DNA from: an uncultured Bacilli bacterium | GTDB taxonomy: Bacteria > Bacillota_I > Bacilli_A > RF39 > UBA660 | DNA: 6,999 nt | Assembly (NCBI GenBank): GCA_947628765.1 | Contig: CANRBD010000058.1 | Coordinates: 1-6,999, forward strand | Direction of reading: 5' to 3' | In this document: positions 1 through 5,306 of the stretch, piece by piece | Numbering within the stretch: position 1 is the first letter of the stretch | Layout of the letters: every line of letters begins with the position of its first letter | The notes under the pieces: model-generated | The model's input: only the letters and a program-made list of their open reading frames with translations | Databases searched by the model: none | Told to the model about the DNA's origin: nothing | Program-made: the position numbers and the translations under genes

Positions 1-1514
1 TATTTTATGCTTTCATCAATAGTTACATTATTACCATAATATTTTTTTACTAGTTTATAATATTCATTATTTAAAACTAGAGCGGTTATAATTTCGCCAC
101 GTTCATTTTTATCAAAGATTATTTTTTCAAATTCCGCAAACATAGTTTGGCGAAATATTGAGGCTTTAAATAATTCTAAAATTTGATTTAAAATATTTAT
201 TTTTTCTTCCTTAGTTTTACTATGCTTAAACATATAATCATCTAATAATAATTCATTTACTTGGCTAGCTACTTCCGCTACAAAAATACGATAGCCACTA
301 TATTGATAAGGGTTATTTTCTTTAGAATAATAGGTATGCATTGAATGGCCAAGTTCATGAGCAAGCGTTGATATATCGTGATATTCACCTAAAAAATCTA
401 AAAGCAAAAATGGTTTTGTTAAATATGATCCGCCAGAATAGGCACCATTTTTTTTACCTTTATTAGGATAAACATCAATCCATCTTTCATCAAAAGCTTT
501 GTTTAAATTATTTACATAATCATCGCCTAAAACGCTTAAAGCTTTTAAAACGAAATCTTTAGCTTCAGAAAATGTATAAGTATTATCTATATCTGCAGCA
601 ATATCAACATAGATATCATACATATGCATTTCATCTAAGTTTAAAACTTCTTTTTTTAATTTATAGTAATCATATAAAGGTTCTAAATTTTTACTAATAG
701 TATCGATTAAATTATCGTATACTTTCTCATCGATGTTATCATCAAACAAAGCAGCAGCACGCGCACTACTATAATTACGTACTTTGCTTAAAGTAACCAT
801 TTTATCGATATGAGAAGAAAGGGATAAGGCAAGGGTATTATTAAATTTCTTATAGCCGTTATAAAGTGAGTTAAAAGCCTCTTTACGCACACGTCTATTT
901 TTAGAACTAATATAAATTCCATAATTAGTATCGGTAAGTTTTACTTCCTTATCATTTTCATCTTTAATTAAACCAAAATCTATTTCAGAATCGGTTAACA
1001 TCGTAGCAATCTTACTAGTATCACTAAAAGCTTTGTTTAAAGAAGACATTAATTTTTCTTCTTCAAGTGATAAGGTATGCGGTTTTTCTCTAAATAAATC
1101 TTCTAAAATAAAATCATATTCTGTTTTTAATTTTTCATTTTCCTTTAAATAAGCATTAATTTTATCTTCACCAAACTCTAAAATTTTAGGCATGAGGAAA
1201 GAAGTGTTTTGGGAAAATGTGTGATATAAATTCATGACTTTTTCTTTATATGTTTGGTTTTCATTATTGGTAATATCTTCATCATATTTTTGACTAGCAT
1301 ATGACCACATTTTATCTAAAAACATATCAATATCGAAAAATTCTTTTAAAGTATTATATAAACTATCAGCATCTTTTAAAAATTCTTTTTCTTTAAATGT
1401 TTCTACTTTTTTTTGAATACAATTAAATTCTTCTAAAAATTCTTCTTTATTTTTATAGATTGTACTTAAATCCCACTTATACTGCTCTTCTATTTGGTCT
1501 CTTTCTTTTTCCAT
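1..1514 (-). CDS. pepF: Oligoendopeptidase F (M3 family), 3' end cut off
   Basis: Zinc metallopeptidase of the M3 family, expected to act in the cytoplasm on short peptides. The frame is open from ATG at 1514 to the left edge, giving 504 complete codons. Family members are usually near 600 residues, so roughly 95 C-terminal residues are missing. The N-terminus carries the typical YKWDLSTIY segment (about residues 12-20). The zinc motif HELGH is at residues 386-390 (codons 345-359), inside TLAHELGHSMHTYYS. E414, in FVAEVAS, fits the third zinc ligand. The late catalytic residues lie beyond the edge. The start is supported by a purine-rich AGAAAGGG (1520-1527) ending 5 nt upstream. The gene begins 42 nt after the dnaK stop, with a hairpin between them, so it could be read through from the heat-shock operon or have its own promoter. 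I saw no clear one. The family call is firm; substrate range is not visible. Confidence 0.95.
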   Translation of the reverse strand, partial: MEKERDQIEEQYKWDLSTIYKNKEEFLEEFNCIQKKVETFKEKEFLKDADSLYNTLKEFFDIDMFLDKMWSYASQKYDEDITNNENQTYKEKVMNLYHTFSQNTSFLMPKILEFGEDKINAYLKENEKLKTEYDFILEDLFREKPHTLSLEEEKLMSSLNKAFSDTSKIATMLTDSEIDFGLIKDENDKEVKLTDTNYGIYISSKNRRVRKEAFNSLYNGYKKFNNTLALSLSSHIDKMVTLSKVRNYSSARAAALFDDNIDEKVYDNLIDTISKNLEPLYDYYKLKKEVLNLDEMHMYDIYVDIAADIDNTYTFSEAKDFVLKALSVLGDDYVNNLNKAFDERWIDVYPNKGKKNGAYSGGSYLTKPFLLLDFLGEYHDISTLAHELGHSMHTYYSKENNPYQYSGYRIFVAEVASQVNELLLDDYMFKHSKTKEEKINILNQILELFKASIFRQTMFAEFEKIIFDKNERGEIITALVLNNEYYKLVKKYYGNNVTIDESIK

Positions 1515-1536
1515 AATTTCCCTTTCTAAGGAAGAA

Positions 1537-1558
1537 AAGTTCTAGCAAACTAGAACTT
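1537..1558 (-). terminator. Hairpin between dnaK and pepF, possible weak terminator or attenuator
   Basis: A perfect 9-bp inverted repeat, AAGTTCTAG and CTAGAACTT, with a 4-nt loop. Read on the minus strand it begins at the second base of the dnaK TAA stop and is followed by TTCTTCC, so the U-tract is TTTT (two of these in the stem), then C, then TT. Only three of the nine pairs are G-C and the U-tract is interrupted, so termination would be inefficient. It may instead act as an attenuator or 3'-end stabiliser that separates dnaK expression from pepF. Confidence 0.5.
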
Positions 1559-3371
1559 ACTTTTCTTCATATTCAGCGTCTTTGACGTTATCGTCTTTAT
1601 CATCTTTATTTTCTTCTTTGTTTTCAGCTTCAGCTTTTTTAGCCGCTTCTTCATATAGTTTAGCGCCTAGGGCCATCGCCGATTCATTTAAACTTTCTGT
1701 TTTCTTTTTAATATCTTCGATGTCATCTTTTTCTAAAGCTTTCTTTAATTCTTTGATTGCTTTTTCAGCTTTTTCTTTTTCTTTCTTATCGACTTTATCA
1801 CCTAACTCTTTAAGTGATTTTTCAGTCATAAAGATTGTTTGTTCAGCTTCATTTTTCGTATCAGCTTCTTCTTTACGTTTTTCATCAGCCGCTTTATTTT
1901 CTTCGGCTTCTTTAACCATCTTATCGATTTCATCATCAGATAAAGCGCCACCTGAAGTAATCGTAATAGATTGAGCTTTACCAGTTCCTTTATCTTTAGC
2001 CGTTACGTTGACAATACCATTAGCATCGATATCAAATGTAACTTCGATTTGTGGAATTCCTCTTGGAGCTGGTGGGATATTAGTTAATTGGAAATTACCT
2101 AATGTCTTGTTATCCGCAGCCATCTTTCTTTCACCTTGTAAGATGTGGATATCAACGGCTGGTTGATTATCAGCAGCTGTTGAAAATACTTGAGATTTAC
2201 TTGTTGGAATAGTGGTATTTCTTGGAATTAAAACGGTGCATACACCACCTAAAGTTTCAATACCAAGTGAGAGAGGTGTAACATCTAATAAAACGATGTC
2301 ATTAACGTCACCAACTAAAACGCCACCTTGAATAGCCGCACCCATAGCAACTACTTCATCAGGATTAACATTTTTAGAAGGTTCCATGTCTAATTCTTTT
2401 TTGATTAAGCTTGCAACTTTTGGCATTCTTGTTGAACCACCAACTAATAATACTTTATCGATATCTTTTTTAGTTAATTTAGCATCTTTTAAAGCTTTTC
2501 TAAGTGGTTCTAAAGTTGATGTAAGTAAATCATCAGTTAATTCTTCAAATTTAGCTCTTGTTAAAGATAATTCTAAATGAAGTGGACCATTTTCACCTTG
2601 TGATAAGAATGGGAGTGAAATATTAGTAGTAGTTACACCACTTAAATCTTTTTTCGCTTTTTCGGCGGCATCTTTTAATCTTTGCATCGCCATTTTATCA
2701 TCAGTTAAATCGATACCATTTTCTTCTTTAAATTTATCGGCTAAATAATCGATAATTTTTTGGTCGAAGTCATCGCCACCTAAACGGTTGTTACCACTTG
2801 TTGATTTAACTTCAAAAACACCATCACCGATTTCAAGGATAGAAACATCGAATGTTCCACCACCTAAGTCATAAACTAGGATTTGTTCTGTTTTATCTTG
2901 TTTATCTAAACCATAAGCTAAAGCCGCAGCTGTTGGTTCATTGATAATTCTTTCAACTTCTAAGCCAGCAATTTTACCAGCATTTTTTGTAGCTTGTCTT
3001 TCAGCATCATTAAAGTAAGCTGGAACTGTAATTACGGCTTTCTTAACTTCTTCACCTAAATAAGCTTCAGCAGTTTTCTTTAAATCACCTAAAATCATCG
3101 CGCTTATTTCTTCAGGAGTATATTCTTTACCATTAGCTTTGATTTTCTTTTTAGTACCCATTAGTCTTTTGACTGATGATACGGTATCAGGATTTGTAAT
3201 CATTTGGTTTTTAGCCGCTGTTCCGACAATGATTTCACCATCTTTAAAAGCTACTACTGAAGGAGTTGTTCTATTTCCTTCAGGATTGGCGATAACTTTA
3301 GCTTCGCCTCCATCATATACGCATACACAACTATTAGTTGTTCCTAAGTCAATACCTATTATTTTACTCAT
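1557..3371 (-). CDS. dnaK: Molecular chaperone DnaK (Hsp70)
   Basis: ATP-dependent Hsp70 chaperone of the cytoplasm, working with GrpE and a J-protein. Its 604 residues match the usual length for Bacillota. The ATPase domain covers about residues 1-355. It has the three Hsp70 signatures: IDLGTTNS at 7-14, VYDLGGGTFDVSIL at 166-179, and VLLVGGSTRMPKV at 307-319. The interdomain linker IVLLDV is at 359-364. The substrate-binding beta domain follows (TPLSLGIETLGG onward, to about 475), then a Lys/Glu-rich helical lid. The tail is acidic and ends in DAEYEEK. It lacks the extra ATPase-domain segment of proteobacterial DnaK, as usual for Gram-positive proteins. Translation is supported by AGGAAAGGAA (3381-3390) ending 9 nt before the ATG. 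It is the third gene of hrcA-grpE-dnaK, 20 nt after grpE, and is expected to be controlled by HrcA/CIRCE. No dnaJ follows; pepF is next. Confidence 0.99.
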   Translation of the reverse strand: MSKIIGIDLGTTNSCVCVYDGGEAKVIANPEGNRTTPSVVAFKDGEIIVGTAAKNQMITNPDTVSSVKRLMGTKKKIKANGKEYTPEEISAMILGDLKKTAEAYLGEEVKKAVITVPAYFNDAERQATKNAGKIAGLEVERIINEPTAAALAYGLDKQDKTEQILVYDLGGGTFDVSILEIGDGVFEVKSTSGNNRLGGDDFDQKIIDYLADKFKEENGIDLTDDKMAMQRLKDAAEKAKKDLSGVTTTNISLPFLSQGENGPLHLELSLTRAKFEELTDDLLTSTLEPLRKALKDAKLTKKDIDKVLLVGGSTRMPKVASLIKKELDMEPSKNVNPDEVVAMGAAIQGGVLVGDVNDIVLLDVTPLSLGIETLGGVCTVLIPRNTTIPTSKSQVFSTAADNQPAVDIHILQGERKMAADNKTLGNFQLTNIPPAPRGIPQIEVTFDIDANGIVNVTAKDKGTGKAQSITITSGGALSDDEIDKMVKEAEENKAADEKRKEEADTKNEAEQTIFMTEKSLKELGDKVDKKEKEKAEKAIKELKKALEKDDIEDIKKKTESLNESAMALGAKLYEEAAKKAEAENKEENKDDKDDNVKDAEYEEK

Positions 3372-3391
3372 AAATAATCATTCCTTTCCTT

Positions 3392-3913
3392 CTATTCGCT
3401 AACCTTAACCATAGCGACTCTAATAACTTTATCTTTAAGTAAATAACCTTTTTGCATAACTTCAACGACCATTCCGGGTTCCATACCTTCCACTTTTTCT
3501 GTAAGGACAGCTTGGTGGAAGTTAGGATCGAATGGTTTTTTATTACCATCGATAGCTTTGATTTCAAATTTATTTAAAACATCAGTTAAATGGCAATAAA
3601 TCATTTTAAATCCTTCTAAGAATTTTGAAAGCTCATCTTCTAAATTATCATCATCTAAGCTAATTGCTCTTTCAAAATTATCGACAATCGGAAGTAAATC
3701 TTTGGCAATATCTTCATTTGAATAGTTAAGCATTCTAGCAACTTCTTCATCTTTTCTTTTGCGATAATTTATTAAATCGGCTTCTTTTCTTAAAAGCGCC
3801 TCTTCTAATTCTTTTATTCTCGCCTGATATTCTTCGCACTTGCAGTCTTTCTTTTTGGGCTTTTTTTCCTCTTTTTTTACTTTTTCTTCTTTTTTATTTT
3901 TTTCCTCTTTCAT
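3392..3913 (-). CDS. grpE: GrpE, nucleotide exchange factor for DnaK
   Basis: GrpE is a cytoplasmic dimer that releases ADP from DnaK so that the chaperone can cycle. The protein is 173 residues, within the usual range. The first 23 residues are almost entirely Lys/Glu, followed by two close cysteines (C24, C26). A long coiled-coil helix spans about 28-65 and includes the family motif DLINYRKRKDEE. Next comes LLPIVDNFERAI (73-84). The C-terminal beta domain has FDPNFHQAV (128-136), EGMEPGMVVEV and GYLLKDKVIR (156-165). The family usually continues RPA; here it is RVA, a mild variation. The gene starts 4 nt after the hrcA stop. Its Shine-Dalgarno AGGTGA is made of the last codon and stop of hrcA, so translation is probably coupled. 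It is co-transcribed with hrcA and dnaK under CIRCE control. Confidence 0.98.
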   Translation of the reverse strand: MKEEKNKKEEKVKKEEKKPKKKDCKCEEYQARIKELEEALLRKEADLINYRKRKDEEVARMLNYSNEDIAKDLLPIVDNFERAISLDDDNLEDELSKFLEGFKMIYCHLTDVLNKFEIKAIDGNKKPFDPNFHQAVLTEKVEGMEPGMVVEVMQKGYLLKDKVIRVAMVKVSE

Positions 3914-3917
3914 ATTT

Positions 3918-3923
3918 TCACCT
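3918..3923 (-). promoter_or_regulatory. grpE ribosome-binding site built from the hrcA stop
   Basis: The bases AGG TGA are the last sense codon and the stop codon of hrcA. They also form a Shine-Dalgarno sequence whose end is 4 nt before the grpE ATG. Ribosomes finishing hrcA would stop right at the grpE start site, which suggests translational coupling of the repressor and the co-chaperone. Confidence 0.7.
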
Positions 3924-4916
3924 ATTCATCTTTCCAATGTTTTCTCTGATATACTTTAGTAAGGCTTCAGCTTTCGCGTATTCCATTCTTTTAGGTCCAA
4001 TCAAAGCAATCGTGCCTTCTTCCCCATTATTAGTATAATAGGTTTTAATAATGGAAACATCATCATCAAGCATGTTTTCACTACCAATATAAACCTTAAC
4101 GCCTTCTTCATCCGCTTTAATGGTTTTAATTAAATTGCTATCTTCGAATTTGTTTAAAATCTCGCGCATTTTTTTAACATCATTAAATTCAGGTTCGCCT
4201 AATAATTTAGCTTGACCAGATACTTTAATATCAGGACCTACAGCAAAATCACTAAAGGCATTATAGAAAGCATTATATAAAGCTTCATGTTGTTTTACAT
4301 ATTTACCAATGATTGGTTTTACTTCAAACTCTAAAGCTTTACTAACTTCTGATAAAGGGGTTCCCACAATTAACCTATTAATAATATCAACCGTTTGCTG
4401 AATCTCACCTTGGGAAACATTTTCCGGTGTTGTAATGTTACGATTTTCAACATGACCTTTATCGGTAATAATGATAGCTGTCATATTATTTGGTCCAGTA
4501 GGAATAGCTTCGATTTTGACTACGCGATTACTATCAGAAGCACTACCTAATACAACTACTGTATAGTTAGTAAGCTCAGATACAATTTCCATACTTTTTT
4601 CAATCGCATCAGATAAAACTAAAGAATTATTTTTAAAGATGGTTTGTAATTTAAGCATGTCTTCACCAGTGAGTTCTTTCGGTTCCATAATGTTATCGAC
4701 ATAATAACGATAACCTTTATCACTTGGAACTCTACCTGATGAGGTATGAGTTTTTTCGAGTAATCCTTGTTCTTCTAAAGCGGCCATTTCATTTCTAATG
4801 GTGGCGGAAGAACAATTCATAATCTCACATAATGCTTTAGAACCAACCGGCCTTACAGATTTAATATAATCTTCAATAATTAATTTCAAGAGTTGTTTTT
4901 GTCTTTCGGTTATCAT
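3918..4916 (-). CDS. hrcA: Heat-inducible transcription repressor HrcA
   Basis: HrcA binds CIRCE operators and represses the dnaK (and commonly groE) operons; in the family its activity depends on GroEL. The protein is 332 residues, near the usual 340. The N-terminal winged helix is clear: RQKQLLKLIIEDYI (5-18), VRPVGSK (21-27), the recognition-helix segment SSATIRNEM (36-44), and the wing SSGRVPSDKGYRYYVD (59-74). The middle is the GAF-like regulatory region. The C-terminal GTIALIGPKRMEY (301-313) matches the family's closing motif. The start is supported by AGAGGTGG (4921-4928) ending 4 nt before the ATG. It is first in the operon, directly downstream of two CIRCE elements, so it very likely controls its own expression. 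The TGA stop overlaps the grpE ribosome-binding site. Confidence 0.99.
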   Translation of the reverse strand: MITERQKQLLKLIIEDYIKSVRPVGSKALCEIMNCSSATIRNEMAALEEQGLLEKTHTSSGRVPSDKGYRYYVDNIMEPKELTGEDMLKLQTIFKNNSLVLSDAIEKSMEIVSELTNYTVVVLGSASDSNRVVKIEAIPTGPNNMTAIIITDKGHVENRNITTPENVSQGEIQQTVDIINRLIVGTPLSEVSKALEFEVKPIIGKYVKQHEALYNAFYNAFSDFAVGPDIKVSGQAKLLGEPEFNDVKKMREILNKFEDSNLIKTIKADEEGVKVYIGSENMLDDDVSIIKTYYTNNGEEGTIALIGPKRMEYAKAEALLKYIRENIGKMNR

Positions 4917-4920
4917 TTAA

Positions 4921-4928
4921 CCACCTCT
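4921..4928 (-). promoter_or_regulatory. hrcA Shine-Dalgarno sequence
   Basis: AGAGGTGG lies 4 nt upstream of the hrcA ATG and is a strong match to the 16S 3' end. It is separated by a single base from the proximal CIRCE element, so a hairpin formed by that element in the mRNA would abut the ribosome-binding site. Confidence 0.85.
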
Positions 4929-4929
4929 T

Positions 4930-4956
4930 TTAGCACTCCTATTCTAGGACTGCTAC
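4930..4956 (-). promoter_or_regulatory. CIRCE operator 1 (proximal), HrcA binding site
   Basis: One half is the perfect CIRCE arm TTAGCACTC (4930-4938, plus strand). The other is GACTGCTAC (4948-4956), with 7 of 9 bases matching GAGTGCTAA. The spacer is the canonical 9 bp. It lies just downstream of the -10 box and covers the predicted transcription start. Bound HrcA would therefore block initiation, and most of the element is also present in the mRNA leader. Confidence 0.88.
4931..4955 (-). other. Leader hairpin formed by CIRCE 1 and its spacer
   Basis: The CIRCE spacer is itself complementary here, so the element can fold into 11-nt arms around a 3-nt GAA loop. On the minus strand these are TAGCAGTCCTA and TAGGAGTGCTA, with 10 of 11 positions paired and one G-G mismatch. 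If transcription starts near 4951-4955, the arm nearest the start may lose a few bases, but most of the stem would be in the transcript. It ends 2 nt before AGAGGTGG. Confidence 0.6.
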
Positions 4957-4959
4957 TTC

Positions 4960-4988
4960 ATTATAGCATCTTCTTTTAGCACTGTCAA
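4960..4988 (-). promoter_or_regulatory. Sigma-A promoter of the hrcA-grpE-dnaK operon
   Basis: The -35 box TTGACA (4983-4988) and -10 box TATAAT (4960-4965) are both exact consensus, with a 17-bp spacer. A TG precedes the -10 box by one base (TGCTATAAT), giving an extended -10 element. The expected start is near 4951-4955, giving a leader of about 35-40 nt. Such a strong promoter fits an operon that is held down by a repressor and released on heat shock. Confidence 0.93.
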
Positions 4989-5003
4989 GAGGAAGAGTGC
5001 TAA
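4976..5003 (-). promoter_or_regulatory. CIRCE operator 2 (distal), with 10-bp spacer
   Basis: The arms are TTAGCACTG (4976-4984, 8 of 9 bases) and the perfect GAGTGCTAA (4995-5003). The spacer is 10 bp, one longer than the canonical 9. The element overlaps the -35 box. The single arm mismatch, G at 4984, is a base required by the TTGACA consensus, so operator and promoter compete for it. Together with CIRCE 1 it flanks and covers the promoter. Confidence 0.85.
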
Positions 5004-5120
5004 AAAAGTATATTTTTTATATTTTTATTTTATGACAACTTTACTAAAAAAAATGTCACATTATATACAATAAAGGTAATATATTAGAAAGATATATTAT
5101 ACTAGTTTTAAACAATGTAA
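5004..5120. other. AT-rich spacer without recognised genes
   Basis: This stretch between the distal CIRCE and the terminator of the neighbouring gene is almost all A and T. I see no coding potential. A short inverted repeat, TGACA (5033-5037) and TGTCA (5054-5058), is present but too weak to assign. The AT-rich sequence just upstream of the -35 box could act as an UP-type element for the hrcA promoter. Confidence 0.5.
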
Positions 5121-5146
5121 AGAAAAAAGATAACAAAGTTATCTTT
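5121..5146 (-). terminator. Intrinsic terminator of the surface-protein gene
   Basis: On the minus strand, AAAGATAAC and GTTATCTTT form a perfect 9-bp stem with a TTT loop. It is followed directly by TTTCTTT, so the U-tract including the stem end is TTTTTTCTTT. It lies about 150 nt after the stop codon at 5296 and just before the hrcA control region, the right place to insulate the heat-shock operon. On the plus strand the stem is followed by AATTTTAT, a weaker tract. Confidence 0.8.
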
Positions 5147-5158
5147 AATTTTATAGGA

Positions 5159-5248
5159 ACTAACGCACCACAAAAAGAAATATAATCATAATATAAATAA
5201 TAAAAAATAATAAAAAGAAATGTTTTTGAGAGAAAAAAGTGCGTTAGT
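5159..5248 (-). repeat. 10-bp inverted repeat enclosing an AT-rich 70-nt segment
   Basis: ACTAACGCAC (5159-5168) and GTGCGTTAGT (5239-5248) are perfect reverse complements. One more wobble pair is possible on each side in a minus-strand RNA. The arms have 5 of 10 G or C. The enclosed 70 nt are mostly A and T (about 9 G or C) and purine-rich on the plus strand. AAAAAGAAAT occurs twice inside, at 5172-5181 and 5212-5221. The repeat lies in the 3' untranslated region of the surface-protein gene, before its terminator. No flanking target duplication is evident. Function unknown. Confidence 0.75.
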
Positions 5249-5249
5249 C

Positions 5250-5306
5250 TGGGGTCATAAACCCCTTTAGATAAGCTTTACTTACCTAAAGGAGTCTATG
5301 ACTCCA
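5250..5306 (-). repeat. Long imperfect hairpin overlapping a stop codon
   Basis: Arms at 5250-5275 and 5281-5306 enclose a 5-nt loop. Of 26 positions, 22 are Watson-Crick pairs. In a minus-strand RNA three of the other four are G-U wobbles and one is A-C, so 25 of 26 can pair. In a plus-strand RNA three would be A-C mismatches. The element is thus best suited to RNA made in the direction of the surface-protein gene, whose TAG stop (5296-5298) lies in the first arm. The stem is not directly followed by a U-tract (the next T run starts 12 nt later), so it is not a textbook terminator. It could protect the 3' end or affect termination of translation. Confidence 0.8.

Noticed and set aside
1582..1974. 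Plus-strand open frame of about 130 codons opposite dnaK
   Set aside because: It is Ser/Phe-rich low-complexity sequence, the mirror image of the Lys/Glu-rich DnaK lid. It has no recognisable motif and lies wholly inside a certain gene. The smaller plus-strand frames at 2386-2580 and 3139-3402 are similar shadows.
3364..3567. Minus-strand open frame overlapping the end of grpE and the start of dnaK
   Set aside because: It is an alternative frame of grpE. Its composition is unlike a conserved protein, and grpE and dnaK are both certain in the other frame.
3918..3920. Use of TGA as tryptophan (Mycoplasma-type code), suggested by the Mollicutes-like AT content
   Set aside because: hrcA ends at the family's normal length at this TGA, and tryptophans in the other genes that I read are TGG. 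The standard bacterial code explains everything seen.
5033..5058. TGACA and TGTCA inverted pair as an operator
   Set aside because: Five-base arms with a 16-bp gap are expected by chance in AT-rich sequence. No matching regulator or promoter was identified there.
5159..5248. Miniature transposable element (MITE) with 10-bp terminal repeats
   Set aside because: No direct target duplication flanks the arms and only one copy is in view. Kept as an open finding, not annotated as mobile.
5157..5250. Possible integron attC-like site, because the repeat ends read CTAAC and GCGTTAG
   Set aside because: The 7-bp core boxes deviate from RYYYAAC and GTTRRRY by one base each. The enclosed AT-rich segment has no inner L-type stem, and there is no integrase or cassette context.
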